A DNA stretch of 64,000 nt, from NCBI RefSeq assembly GCF_034627025.1, contig NZ_CP141050.1, forward strand, positions 248,001-312,000, written 5' to 3'. A program made the position numbers and the translations under genes. A model generated the notes under the pieces. It was not told the DNA's origin. It was given only the letters and a program-made list of their open reading frames with translations, and made no database searches. The first letter of the stretch is position 1. Every line of letters starts with the position of its first letter. The DNA is from Microvirga lotononidis (GTDB lineage: Bacteria > Pseudomonadota > Alphaproteobacteria > Rhizobiales > Beijerinckiaceae). Below, piece after piece: positions 1-9,324 of the stretch.

Positions 1-770
1 CGGGCATCACCGAGAATGCGGGCAAGCCCGGGCAACGCATTCCGGATGCCGTCGGTGATCAGTTCCGTCACCGACACGACACCGATGTCAGTCGGGCTGA
101 GGCGGCGTGATACGATGGTCTGGAGGTTCATCACGGTTGCACAGGCGGCGACCAGTACTTCGTTGCCCCAATGCGGGCGGGCGGCATGGCCGCCGACGCC
201 TTTCAGCACGATCTCGAAGTTGTCCTCCGCCGACATGATCGGGCCGACTCGGGTCTGGAAGTGCCCGACGGGCAGTCCCGGCATGTTGTGCAGGCCGTAG
301 ATTTCCTCGAACGGGAAGCGCTCCATCAACCCGTCCGCCAGCATGGCGAGCGCGCCCTTGCCCCATTCCTCGGCAGGCTGGAAGACAAAGCGCACGGTGC
401 CGTCGAACCCGCCTTCCTCGGCGAGGAGCTTGGCGGCCCCGAGCAGCATGACGGTGTGGCCATCATGGCCGCAGGCATGCATCGTGCCGGGATTCTGCGA
501 GCGGTACTCCGACGTGCCCTGTTCGGTGATGCGCAGGGCGTCCATGTCGGCCCGGAGCGCGATGGCCCGGTTGCCGCTTCCGCGTTTGAGCGTGCCGACG
601 ACGCCGGTGCCACCTATGCCTTCGGCCACTTCGTCAAGGCCGAACTCCCGCAGTTTGGCGGCCACGAAGGCGCTCGTACGCCTCTCCTCGAAGCCGAACT
701 CGGGATGCGCGTGCAGGTCGCGCCGCCAGGCGGTCATCTCTTGAGCCAGGGCGTCCAGATCCAGGGCCAT
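1..770 (-). CDS. M20 family amidohydrolase (hippurate hydrolase-like), 3' end outside window
   Basis: Reading from an ATG at 770, preceded by GGAGACACC, the frame is open to the window edge (about 256 residues). It shows the M20D signature: ADMDALRI near residue 74, MHACGHDGH near 98 and QPAEE near 131, which carry the metal and catalytic residues of hippurate/N-acyl amino acid amidohydrolases. It lies 10 bp after the hydrolase gene at 781-2015 on the same strand, so it is probably the third gene of an operon led by diaminopropionate ammonia-lyase. The family cleaves N-acyl amino acids or related amides in the cytoplasm; the exact substrate cannot be read from sequence. The C-terminal half, including the remaining metal ligands, is not visible. 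Confidence 0.9.
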   Translation of the reverse strand, partial: MALDLDALAQEMTAWRRDLHAHPEFGFEERRTSAFVAAKLREFGLDEVAEGIGGTGVVGTLKRGSGNRAIALRADMDALRITEQGTSEYRSQNPGTMHACGHDGHTVMLLGAAKLLAEEGGFDGTVRFVFQPAEEWGKGALAMLADGLMERFPFEEIYGLHNMPGLPVGHFQTRVGPIMSAEDNFEIVLKGVGGHAARPHWGNEVLVAACATVMNLQTIVSRRLSPTDIGVVSVTELITDGIRNALPGLARILGDA

Positions 771-780
771 CGGTGTCTCC

Positions 781-2015
781 TTATGGGGCTGCGAGAGTAG
801 CGGTCACGTCGAGCAGGATGTTGGCGCCTGCAACGAGGTCGGCATCCGGCGTGTGCTCGCGTGGATTGTGGCTGATGCCGCCGATGCTCGGCACGAAGAT
901 CATGGCTGCGGGCGCGATACGGGCGATCATCTGGGCATCGTGACCCGCGCCCGAGGTCATGCGCTTCGAGGCCAGCCCGCGCTTGCGTGCGGCCTCCTCC
1001 ACCAGCTTCACGATCCCCGGTCGAAGGTCACCGGCTCGAATCGCGCCAGCCGTTCGACCGAGATTGTGACCTCCTCGGTAGCCGCCAACTCCGTCAGGTA
1101 GGCGGCAAGGGCTGCCTCCTCCGCCTGGAGGCGCCCTTCGTCGGGATCACGCAGGTCGACCGTGAAGGTTGCGCGGGAGGGAATGACGTTGATTGCGTTC
1201 GGCTCGAAGCTCATGCAGCCGACGGTGGCAACGGTGGGTGTATTCGAAGTGCGGGTCCGATCGCGCAGGAAGGTGACCACGCGGGCTGCGGCATGGCCTG
1301 CATCCCGGCGCATCGACATCGGCGTCGTGCCGGCGTGGTTGGCCTCTCCCATGATGGTGATGCGCTGCCAGGAGATGCCCTGAAGGTTCTCGACCGCACC
1401 GATGGGCACGCCCTCGCACTCCAGCACAGGCCCCTGTTCGATGTGCAACTCGACGTAGGCGTGCGGCCTGAGAAAGCCCGGCTCCTCGGAGCCGGCATAG
1501 CCGATCCGCTCCAGCTCCGCCCCGAGCACCGTGCCATCGGTGCCGACCGTCGCCAGCGCCTCCTCGACCACGAGCGCGCCGGCATAGACGAGCGAACCCA
1601 TCATGTCGGGGGCGTAGCGCACGCCCTCCTCGTTGGTGAAGGCGGCGACTGCGATAGGCCGTGTAGGAACATACCCAGAAGCTTTCAGGGTCTCTATCAC
1701 TTCCAGCCCGGACAGCACGCCGTAGCAGCCGTCATAGATGCCGGCATTGATGACGGTGTCGATGTGGGAGCCGAGCAGGACAGGCGCCGCATCCGCATTT
1801 GCGTCATCCTTCCAGATTCCGAAGATGTTGCCGATGCGGTCGACCGCAACCTCCAGGCCCGCGCTGCGGATCCAGGCAAGGACGGTGTCACGTCCTGCCT
1901 TGTCGTTGTCGGAGCCGGTGAGCCGGATCAGCCTGCCATCGCTGTCGCGACCGATCTGCCCGAGTTCCCGGAGCCGGCCAAGCAGGCGCTCCGCGTTGAT
2001 TGAGAGCGTTGTCAT
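781..2015 (-). pseudogene. M20 Zn-dependent hydrolase (N-carbamoyl-L-amino acid hydrolase/allantoate amidohydrolase type), frameshifted
   Basis: The first 335 codons from ATG 2015 encode a typical HyuC/AllC-type protein: GSHIDTV near residue 82, GIYDGCYGVL near 92, FTNEEGVRY near 130 and ELHIEQGPVLE further on. Near 1012-1018 the frame shifts by one base: GACCGGGGATCG reads D-R-G-S-stop where the family expects D-P-G-I-V, as if one C were lost. The other frame continues with the conserved C-terminus (TSGAGHDAQMIA, IFVPSIGGISHNPREHT). The start overlaps the stop of dpaL by 4 bp (ATGA), so the genes were translationally coupled. Either the gene is dead or the missing C is a sequence error; the rest looks intact. 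E. coli has a comparable ygeX-ygeY pairing. Confidence 0.85.
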
Positions 2016-3226
2016 GCGTCAGCCCTTCTAGGGGTGGTTGCAACGATCTCAGGCCGCATCCCGACCAGTTCCGCGTAGCGCTCCGGATCGGTGGCGCCTT
2101 CGGTGTTGATGACAAAGACCCGGGACGCTCCGTTGAGATGAAGCGCTGTTCGGATCTCAGGATCCGCAGCCGCGCGCATGAGACCGGCGAGACCTGCACC
2201 GCCGCTCTCACCCGCCACGATGGCCGGATCGTTCCCGGTGGGCCGGGCCAAGCGGTTCATCACCGCGACCGCATCCTTCTCGTCGACGGTCATGAAGGCA
2301 TCGGCGACGCGCGACAGCACCCGCCAGGCAACCAGCGACGGCTCGTAGCATTCGAGCATCGCCATGACGGTCGGCTCGCCGTGGTCGATCCGGACCGGAC
2401 GTCCTGCGCGCGCGGTCTCGAAGACGCAGGCGGCTCGGGCGGGATCGACCACGACGAAGGTCGGCCGCTGGTCCCCAAGGGCGAGAGCGAGATGCCCCGC
2501 GACTGCGGCCGCGACACCCCCGACACCAGCCTGCACGAACACATGGGTCGGTGCTTCGGGAAGCTGGCGCAGGGCTTCGCGCACCATGGCGGTGTAGCCC
2601 TGCATCACCAGCCCGGGGATGCGCTCGTAACCCGGCCAGGAGGTGTCAGAGACGATGGTCCAGCCCTTCTCGGCAGCGACGCGTGCGGCCTCAGCGACCG
2701 AATCGTCATAGGTGCCCTCGATCCGGATCATCTGAGCGCCGAAGCGGGCAATGGCCGCCACACGCTCGTCGCTGACGCCGGAGTGCACAAAGATGGCAGC
2801 ACTGGCTCCAACGAGTTGGGCACCCTGCGCCACTGAGCGTCCATGATTGCCATCGGTGGCACAAGCGACCGTCATGCCAGCAGTGACGGCACGGACCTCG
2901 GGCGCGTGCAGTTCAGCGACATCGATTGCGCGTCCGAGCTGGCAGCGGGCTTCCTCCAGCACAAGCCGGATGACCGCATAGGAGCCGCCCAGCGCCTTGA
3001 AGCTGCCGAGGCCCAGCCGGAAGCCCTCATCCTTGATATGGACGGAATCCACGCCGAGTTCGGCAGCCAGGGCCGGCAGGGTGTGTAGGGGCGTCGGGGC
3101 ATGGTTGTCCCGATAGGTGAGATAACGTTCGACCTCTTCAGCGGCCGGTACGCCGAGCGTCTTGGCATCAACTGGCTCAAGAGGCGTGCGGTAGTCGGGG
3201 TGCTGATTGAGCAGGAACATCGCCAT
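2012..3226 (-). CDS. dpaL: Diaminopropionate ammonia-lyase
   Basis: A 404-residue PLP enzyme of the tryptophan synthase beta fold. KDEGFRLGLGSFKALGG places the Schiff-base lysine at residue 77, the number known for the E. coli enzyme; TDGNHG (D125) and SDTSW (D194) match the two catalytic aspartates. Residues VQAGVGGVAAAV form the glycine-rich phosphate-binding region. The family splits 2,3-diaminopropionate to pyruvate and ammonia in the cytosol. It is first in an operon with two M20 hydrolases, which could deliver amino acids from N-substituted precursors. An Lrp/AsnC gene is divergent, with 87 bp between the starts. Length and motifs are normal. Confidence 0.93.
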   Translation of the reverse strand: MAMFLLNQHPDYRTPLEPVDAKTLGVPAAEEVERYLTYRDNHAPTPLHTLPALAAELGVDSVHIKDEGFRLGLGSFKALGGSYAVIRLVLEEARCQLGRAIDVAELHAPEVRAVTAGMTVACATDGNHGRSVAQGAQLVGASAAIFVHSGVSDERVAAIARFGAQMIRIEGTYDDSVAEAARVAAEKGWTIVSDTSWPGYERIPGLVMQGYTAMVREALRQLPEAPTHVFVQAGVGGVAAAVAGHLALALGDQRPTFVVVDPARAACVFETARAGRPVRIDHGEPTVMAMLECYEPSLVAWRVLSRVADAFMTVDEKDAVAVMNRLARPTGNDPAIVAGESGGAGLAGLMRAAADPEIRTALHLNGASRVFVINTEGATDPERYAELVGMRPEIVATTPRRADA

Positions 3227-3313
3227 CCTTTATTGCTGAGACGGCGAGAAGATATTGCGCCTGCCACGAGAAAGGCGCTCTATTTTGACCTGTTGAATGC
3301 AAGAATTTTTCGT

Positions 3314-3814
3314 GTGAGTGGCCCCGTGGTGCCTAAGCCTTCGTCGTCGATCACCCTCGACAGCTTCGATCTCGCGATCCTGAACATCCTCCAGCGGGAC
3401 AATACAACCCCGCAGCGGGTGATCGGTGAGGCCGTTAGTCTGTCCGCTCCTGCCGTGCAGCGCCGCATCCGGCGGATGGAGAAGGCCGGGGTCATCCAAG
3501 CCAATGTCGCAGTTGTCGATCCAACCCAGGTTGGACAATCCATCACCATCTTCGTCGAGGTCGAGGTGATCAGTGAGACGGCAGAGCTGATCGATGCGGC
3601 CAAGCGGGAGTTCGCCTCGGTTCCGGAGGTGCAGCAGTGCTACTATGTCACTGGAGAGGCGGACTTCGTGCTGGTGGTCGTGGTGTCAACGATGACCGCC
3701 TATGAGGCACTGACGCGGCGCCTGTTCTTCGGGAATAACAACGTAAAGCGGTTCCGCACCTTCGTCGCCATGGATCGCGTCAAGGTCGGTTTGATGGTTC
3801 CTCTACCGGAATGA
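3314..3814 (+). CDS. Lrp/AsnC family transcriptional regulator
   Basis: The N-terminal part (LDSFDLAILNILQRDN then AVQRRIRRMEKAGVI) is the Lrp winged helix-turn-helix, and the rest is the RAM/effector domain (ITIFVEVEV, CYYVTGEADFVLVVV). No ATG fits; GTG 3314 gives 166 residues, normal for the family, and GTG 3326/3329 are alternatives. The longer upstream frame overlaps dpaL and is unlikely. It is divergent from dpaL and therefore probably the local amino-acid-responsive regulator of that operon (inference). Confidence 0.88.
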   Translation: MSGPVVPKPSSSITLDSFDLAILNILQRDNTTPQRVIGEAVSLSAPAVQRRIRRMEKAGVIQANVAVVDPTQVGQSITIFVEVEVISETAELIDAAKREFASVPEVQQCYYVTGEADFVLVVVVSTMTAYEALTRRLFFGNNNVKRFRTFVAMDRVKVGLMVPLPE

Positions 3815-3942
3815 CTGTACGCTCCAATCCCTGCCAACAGACGGCGCGTGAGGGAACGACTGCTAATGGGATGGTCCGGCCGTGCTTCTGCCCCGCTTGT
3901 TCGTAAGCTGTGGGGCTTCGAGCCACGTAAGGAGCACGTCCC

Positions 3943-5001
3943 ATGTCACGGTCTTCTTCCTCTTCCGCCATTGCCACGCTGGGCATCGATCTCGGCAAGA
4001 ACAGTTTCCACCTCGTCGGCCAGGATCAGCGCGGCGCCATCGTGCTGCGGATCAAGCTTTCCCGCTCGCAGCTCCCGCAGCGGCTGGCCCACATCCCACC
4101 CTGCCTGATCGGCATGGAGGCCTGTGCCGGAGCCCACCACATCGGCCGCCAACTCCGGGCGCTCGGCCACGATGTACGCCTCATCCCGGCTCAATACGTC
4201 AAACCGTTCCTCAAGGGCCACAAGAACGACTATCGCGATGCTGAAGCCATCGCGGAGGCGGTGCAACGGCCCACCATGTCGTTCGTGGCGATCAAGACGC
4301 CCGAGCACATGGATCTGCTCGCCTTGCATCGGGTGCGCTCGCGCTTGGTCAGTCAACGCACCGGCGTGACCAATCAGATCCGGGGCTTCCTCCTGGAGCG
4401 CGGCATCACCGTGCGCCAGGGCCTTGCGCCGCTGCGGCAGGCGCTGCCAAGCATCCTGGGTTCGTCCTCTGATGCTCTATCGCGGCGCATCGTTCACCTC
4501 ATTGCCGATCTGACTGAGGATTGGCGTCAGCTCGACGCGCGCATTGCGGACGTCTGCGCCGAGATCGAGGCGCTCGCCGCCCAGGACGAACACTGTCAGC
4601 GTCTGATGAGCGTGCCGGGTGTCGGACCGATCATCTCGTCGGCCGTGGTGGCGGCCATTGGTACAGGTGCAGGCTTCAGGCAGTGGCGGGACTTCGGCGC
4701 TTGGCTCGGGCTGGTGCCGAAGCAGGAGTCGACCGGTGATCGCACGATCCTGGGCAAGATCTCCAAACGCGGCAACAAGTACCTGCGGATGCTCTTCGTC
4801 CAAGCGGCTCACATCGTGCTGGTGCGCCGGCCACATGGGGCGAGGCTCGGCCTGTGGCTCTGGATCGAGACTGCGGGCCGGCGGCTACATCGCAACATGC
4901 TGGTGATTGCTCTGGCCAACAAGCTGGCGCGCATCGCCTGGGCGGTGCTGGCGCGAGGGCACGGCTATCAGCCCAGGAGTGCCTCCCATGCAGCAGCCTG
5001 A
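3943..5001 (+). CDS. IS110 family transposase
   Basis: A complete 352-residue IS110-type recombinase: N-terminal DEDD domain with GIDLGKNSFHLV (first Asp) and KNDYRDAEAIAEA, and a C-terminal Transposase_20 domain with SVPGVGPIISSAVVAAIG and FGAWLGLVPKQ. AAGGAG lies before the ATG. These elements integrate site-specifically with a structured RNA encoded in the element, without classic terminal repeats, so I did not define the ends; the flanks 3815-3942 and 5002-5100 probably contain them. Confidence 0.92.
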   Translation: MSRSSSSSAIATLGIDLGKNSFHLVGQDQRGAIVLRIKLSRSQLPQRLAHIPPCLIGMEACAGAHHIGRQLRALGHDVRLIPAQYVKPFLKGHKNDYRDAEAIAEAVQRPTMSFVAIKTPEHMDLLALHRVRSRLVSQRTGVTNQIRGFLLERGITVRQGLAPLRQALPSILGSSSDALSRRIVHLIADLTEDWRQLDARIADVCAEIEALAAQDEHCQRLMSVPGVGPIISSAVVAAIGTGAGFRQWRDFGAWLGLVPKQESTGDRTILGKISKRGNKYLRMLFVQAAHIVLVRRPHGARLGLWLWIETAGRRLHRNMLVIALANKLARIAWAVLARGHGYQPRSASHAAA

Positions 5002-5332
5002 TACGAACTCACCTCTGAGACACGATCCTGTCGGTTCAGATGATCCATCAACCCTGAGGGTCGAATGATGACACCGGTTAGCTAATCAGCGGCTTCCCGC
5101 CGAGGTCTGCGAGATGACGAAGGAGATGGACGAACGGTCTGCCCGGCGCAACCACAAGACTGGGTGCCATAATGGCCCATAGAGGTCTCGCCGCTAGCGA
5201 GTCTTGGATGCGCGCGGATCCCCATGATGGCCCGGAGCTGAGGCTCCACCACGAGGCCGAATACATTGATGCAGCTCTCACGTTTGTCACTCTGCCAACA
5301 TCATCTTGCGACGCACGGCCGGACCATACATC

Positions 5333-5363
5333 TGGCACGAGGCGGACGAAAGCCGAACTTCCG
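5333..5363 (+). repeat. Interspersed palindromic repeat, copy 1
   Basis: TGGCACGAGGCGGA followed by CCGAACTTCCG; a near copy occurs at 9133 and 10393. The inner part (GCGGA...TTCCG) is self-complementary, so the repeat can form a small hairpin. All three copies are in gene-free DNA. Confidence 0.65.
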
Positions 5364-5417
5364 AACTCATAGGGTGAGCTGAGTTTCATAAGGCCATGCC
5401 TAACGGCTAAGTTTGAC

Positions 5418-5548
5418 CGATGCTGTCGAAAAACTCTCATTTCCTTGTTTTCAGCAGCAACAGCATACCTGATGCAGTGGCCGCTTAAGCAGCTCCATAC
5501 CACCTGTAGATGCCCAGTATCCCGCAGGGGAGTTTTTCAACAGCATCG
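5418..5548. mobile_element. Miniature inverted-repeat element (131 bp)
   Basis: CGATGCTGTCGAAAAACTC at 5418-5436 matches the reverse complement of 5530-5548 at 18 of 19 positions. The interior has no coding capacity. This is the layout of a MITE or an internally deleted IS. No clear target duplication beyond two bases is visible. Confidence 0.7.
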
Positions 5549-5693
5549 ACCCAAAGCAGTCCTTCCGAGCACGCAGTTTGGGATAGGCACGCCCGATCGA
5601 CAGGCTCGGCCAATTCAGTCAAGCTCAGCCCTTTGCTTGTGACTGCAGCAATGCTGTGTAGATGATGGCAGTAGCCATTTTTGAATGGTGCCG

Positions 5694-5719
5694 CCCTCTG
5701 AGATCCGGCTCTCAGAGGG
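5694..5719. other. Perfect 10-bp stem-loop
   Basis: CCCTCTGAGA, a six-base loop TCCGGC, then TCTCAGAGGG. No T tract follows on either strand, so it is a structured repeat or regulatory hairpin rather than an ordinary terminator. Confidence 0.5.
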
Positions 5720-5772
5720 GTCCGGATATATGCCGGACAAGTTCCCTGACGAACCCGTCTCCGCAAAAAGAA

Positions 5773-5796
5773 AGCGCCCCTTTTCCCAGGGGCGCT
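5773..5796 (-). terminator. Terminator-like hairpin, minus strand
   Basis: AGCGCCCC, loop TTTTCCCA, GGGGCGCT gives an 8-bp GC-rich stem. On the minus strand it is followed by TTTCTTTTT, the form of an intrinsic terminator. No minus-strand gene ends just upstream, so it may instead be one of the recurrent AAAGAAAGC-hairpin sequences also seen near 15665 and 17030. Confidence 0.5.
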
Positions 5797-5937
5797 CCAA
5801 GGTTCGGCCCGTAGGGGCAAAAGTAACGGTACCGATGACGTTCATCTATTCGGGCGCATCCGCGTTGTCATGTCGGCAAACTACGACGGAGAAATACCCT
5901 CCAGCCGCTCGACGGGACCCTGCATCATGACAGCCTG

Positions 5938-8031
5938 GTGCTTTCGAGCAGACCGGAGCGGCCAATAGGAGCGACCGATACGTTTGTGGAAGTGCCACAC
6001 CGGTATCGCCAAGGTTGGTCGGATTTAGCGGATGGCAAACGGTGGAGTGACGGCGGCTTGGGAACGATGCGATTCTTGAAGGGCAGCACTATGGGAGGGC
6101 GAATCCAGGCGCATGACTGGTCAGGCTCGCCGCTAGGTCATATCGAAACCTGGCCGGAAGCGCTCCGGATCACGCTCGGCAACATGCTTCATTCTGCGTT
6201 CGCGACCTATCTCGCATGGGGGGCGGATCTCACGACCTTCTACAATGACCCCGCTCTCAAGCTGCGCGGGAACCGACCTGAGGCGCTTGGACAGCCCCTG
6301 CCGCAAGCTTGGTCCGAGATCTGGGAAATCGTGTCGCCGATGGTCGCGCGATCCCTTCGGGGTGAGACGACCTATGTTCAGGACGTGCCCATCGATATCG
6401 TGCAACGAAAAGACTACCCGGAGGAGACTTGGTGGACCGGCTCAATCAGCCCTGTCATGGACGGGGCTGACCAGCTGGGTGGCGTTCTGATTATCCTGCA
6501 GGAGACGACCGAGCGCGTGCTCACTGAGCAGCGGCTTCGGTTTCTGGTCGATCTGAGCACACGCTTACGTGGGGTGGCCGAGGCGCGCGAGGTCATGGCC
6601 ACAGCCGCGGAGATGCTGGGGCGTCATCTGAGGGCGAACCGTGTCGGGTACTATGAACTGAGTGAGAGTGGTGAGACCTTTGCGGTCGAGCGTGATTGGA
6701 CCGATGCCACGACCCCGAGCTTTGTCGGCGGGCATCGCATCGATGACTTTGGCACCGTCATCGAACACGAGTTGAGGGCGGGACGCACCGTACGCATTGA
6801 TGATGCCTTGATACATCCGCTCACCGGGGAAGGTCCCGTCGCCGCCGAGTTCCTCAGGGCCGGAAAGCGCTCAGCCATCATCGCGCCCCTGGTCAGGGAC
6901 GAGCGGCTGGTCGCCTCCTTCTATGTTCATCAGACCGAGCCGCGCCATTGGCGCGATGACGAGGTCTCGCTGGTCCAGGAAGTTGCCGAGCGCACCTGGA
7001 CCTCGATCTTGCAGTCCCGGGCCGAGACGGCTCTCCGGGACAGTGAGGAGCGATTCCGGCAGTTTGCCGAGCACTCCTCCACGGTGCTGTGGATCCAGGA
7101 TCTCGAAACCCACGAGATAGAGTACATCAGCCCGGCCTACGCGGCGATCTGGGGCGAGCCTGTGGAGGTCGCGTTACGCGATCCGGATCATTGGATCCAA
7201 GCCCTTCACCCCGACGACCGTGACCGGGTTAGCACCATCTTCGATCGCGTCCGAGGCGGCGAGGAGGGCACGTACGAGTACCACATCATCCGACCTGACG
7301 GCGGCGTGCGCTGGATCCGTGATACGTTCTTTCCAATGCGAGATGAGCAGGGGCGGATCCGACGGGTTGGCGGCATCGCCCAGGATATCACCCACAATGA
7401 AGGCTCTATCGTCTACATGGTCGATGGCAACGAGGTCTCGCGTCGGGACCTGTGCCTTCTGCTCCAGGGGGCCGGCTACGAGGTAAAATCCTTTGCCTCT
7501 GCACAATCGTTTCTCACGGTAGCGCCGGTGTTGGTGCCGGGTTGCGTGGTGCTCGATACGCGCAGTCCTGAAGCCGGGGGGCTGACGATCCCCAGAGAGC
7601 TGAAGGCGCGCAGGGCCGGGCTGCCGGTCATTGTGCTCGGAGAGTCTGGTGGGAATGTTACGGTCGGGGTTCAGGCGATGAAGGCCGGAGCCGTGGATTT
7701 CCTCGACCTGCCGTACCAACCCGAACAGATGCTGGACGCACTCGCCTCAGCACAGGCGACCATCCGGGAGAGGGCCGGACAAGATCAGGCTGCCGAACGC
7801 GTGAAGGCGCTCATTGCAGCGTTGCCGCCACGCGAGCGGGAGGTGTTGGACGGACTACTCGCAGGGGGGACCAACAAGACGATTGCGCGGGACCTTAGCC
7901 TCAGCCCGCGCACGGTCGAGTCGCATCGGGCCCGCATCATGGAGCGGCTGGGAGCGCAAAGCCTGCCTGAACTGGTGCAGATTGCCGTGGCAGCCGGCTT
8001 GCAGTCGAAACGACAGGACAGGCACGGTTGA
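5938..8031 (+). CDS. PAS-GAF-PAS-receiver-LuxR fused regulator without kinase domain
   Basis: Up to 697 residues. Order: PAS-like (about 45-190, WPEALRITLGNM to GGVLIILQETTERV), GAF (about 200-360), PAS (about 365-490, ending GGIAQDITHNEG), FixJ-like receiver (about 492-605) and LuxR helix-turn-helix (about 625-690, LPPREREVLDGLLAGGTN, SPRTVESHRARIMERL). There is no HisKA or HATPase region. The receiver is degenerate: the acidic pocket reads VDGNE, the phosphoacceptor Asp is kept in VLDTRS, and the usual Lys-Pro is LP (FLDLPY). GTG 5938 opens the longest frame; ATG 6067 or 6091 would keep every domain and may be the real start. It probably couples a small-molecule or light/redox signal directly to DNA binding; the ligand is unknown. 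Confidence 0.85.
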   Translation: MLSSRPERPIGATDTFVEVPHRYRQGWSDLADGKRWSDGGLGTMRFLKGSTMGGRIQAHDWSGSPLGHIETWPEALRITLGNMLHSAFATYLAWGADLTTFYNDPALKLRGNRPEALGQPLPQAWSEIWEIVSPMVARSLRGETTYVQDVPIDIVQRKDYPEETWWTGSISPVMDGADQLGGVLIILQETTERVLTEQRLRFLVDLSTRLRGVAEAREVMATAAEMLGRHLRANRVGYYELSESGETFAVERDWTDATTPSFVGGHRIDDFGTVIEHELRAGRTVRIDDALIHPLTGEGPVAAEFLRAGKRSAIIAPLVRDERLVASFYVHQTEPRHWRDDEVSLVQEVAERTWTSILQSRAETALRDSEERFRQFAEHSSTVLWIQDLETHEIEYISPAYAAIWGEPVEVALRDPDHWIQALHPDDRDRVSTIFDRVRGGEEGTYEYHIIRPDGGVRWIRDTFFPMRDEQGRIRRVGGIAQDITHNEGSIVYMVDGNEVSRRDLCLLLQGAGYEVKSFASAQSFLTVAPVLVPGCVVLDTRSPEAGGLTIPRELKARRAGLPVIVLGESGGNVTVGVQAMKAGAVDFLDLPYQPEQMLDALASAQATIRERAGQDQAAERVKALIAALPPREREVLDGLLAGGTNKTIARDLSLSPRTVESHRARIMERLGAQSLPELVQIAVAAGLQSKRQDRHG

Positions 8032-8476
8032 CTGCGCAGGTGGTAAGCAACAGCGCGATCACATCTCTAATGTGGCCGAACTACGTCTCAGAATGGCACG
8101 GTGAGGATTATTCCCTTGGGGCATTCACTGGGCCAATCTTGCCTGAACTGCTCAGCACGCCGCTGCTGCGGCAGCTGCTTCTGGGCCTTGCGGAACAATC
8201 CGTAGGAAGTATCCGACTGGTGCCTGATTGGACCAAAAGTTAACTCAGGCTAATGGCAGGCAGCGACGGCGCTTGCGGTTTAGGGAGAACCGCCCAAGGA
8301 GGCGGCGAGACGCTAAATTAATCGAGGAACGAGCTAAGGGGTGGCACGGGTGCACGGCCTTCCCCGAAGCTTAGACGCCCTTTTCGCAGCAGGCTCGCCT
8401 GGAGAAGATCTGGTGAGGGGTGCAATCAAGTTTGCCAAGCAAGCCTCAAGACTACGTCAGGGAGGAACGCAAGACC
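8032..8476. other. Intergenic region, nothing recognised
   Basis: A TTG-started frame at 8028-8243 overlaps the previous stop but has no family features and no good ribosome site. A short hairpin (GCGGTT...AACCGC, near 8276) is the only structure noticed. Confidence 0.4.
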
Positions 8477-8707
8477 ATGGACAAGGCTGCGAACGATAAC
8501 CGCGTTACAGAACTGATTTGGATCTTGTCCACGACTTTAGCCAACATTGATGTCGAGTATGAGTTCGAGCTGGCGCGGATCCGGGCGACGGCCGAACCTC
8601 ATCTCACAGCAATAATCATGGACACAGTACGCCAGCGGTACGTTGAGCGCCGCACCCACTATGTCCAACAAATTGCCGAGTTGCGGAAGCGGTCGGGTGA
8701 GGGATAA
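8477..8707 (+). CDS. Small hypothetical protein, paralogue of the gene at 32342
   Basis: 76 residues from an ATG with GGAGG upstream. Charged and helical; no known domain recognised. It shares an ordered pattern with the 100-residue protein at 32342-32644: TLANIDVE against TLANLDFE, then an R-rich segment ending YVQQIAEL+K against YTMLIAELQK. The shared spacing suggests one protein family present twice in the window. Function unknown. Confidence 0.7.
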   Translation: MDKAANDNRVTELIWILSTTLANIDVEYEFELARIRATAEPHLTAIIMDTVRQRYVERRTHYVQQIAELRKRSGEG

Positions 8708-9324
8708 GATGGGATTTCGTCGCCATGCCGGTTGTGCGCTGGGAATCAGGCCAGAGGGGCACAAATGCCGGAGACACCTGCATTTGACCAGCCTCTCATA
8801 ACAGGAACTGTAATTGCTGGCCGAGTGCCGCCAGGGGCCGAGAGGGTGGAGGACCTGGTCGAAGGATCGCCGTCTTTGTTGCGCTGGCGGTCAGTACTGC
8901 TGTCATCCTCATTCAAAACCGCTAGTGACTCAGGGGCATTGCTCTTTCATTTGGGATTGCCATCCGTTCTCGCGGGGCACTTCGAGGGTAAACGCTTCGT
9001 GGTTTCGCGAATTGAGATCTCTAGGCGCCCTCAGCGGTGAGGTCATGGTTGCGTCTTCATCCGAGGGAGGCAACTCGCCAAGATATCTCTATGCTCACGA
9101 AAGGAAAATTACGGTTTGCCGATGGTCTGAGGTTGGCACGAGGCGGAAGTAGATCGAATTTCCGCATCCGTGGCGTGAGCCGACCTTCACTTCATTTGCT
9201 ATTCGTTACTCATTGACCCGTTCCGGACCTCCGGTGCTGATTCCAAGACTTAGCGGCATTGAGCGTTGCAACTCATACCTGTAGCCATCTCTTAGAAGCG
9301 AGGTTGACCGGAGATCCTGGCAGC
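8708..9324. other. Region with no firm gene
   Basis: Two overlapping plus-strand frames (8765-9040 and 8814-9152) are open but show no recognisable domain or strong ribosome site; I do not call them. A copy of the interspersed palindromic repeat lies at 9133-9166. Confidence 0.4.
9133..9166 (+). repeat. Interspersed palindromic repeat, copy 2
   Basis: TGGCACGAGGCGGAAGTA then TCGAATTTCCGC; the best palindrome of the three copies (GCGGAA...TTCCGC). Confidence 0.65.

Larger units (their letters stand above)
5002..5937. other. Intergenic region without a convincing gene
   Basis: No frame here has family features or a good ribosome site. The stretch contains a copy of an interspersed repeat (5333-5363), a miniature element with 19-bp inverted ends (5418-5548), and two strong hairpins (5694-5719 and 5773-5796). 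The right end of the IS110 element must also lie in the first part. Confidence 0.6.

Noticed and set aside
2000..2836. 278-codon plus-strand frame opposite dpaL
   Set aside because: Shadow of dpaL, which has all PLP-enzyme residues.
8732..9152. Two overlapping plus-strand frames of about 100 codons
   Set aside because: No family features, start sites unconvincing, and they overlap each other.
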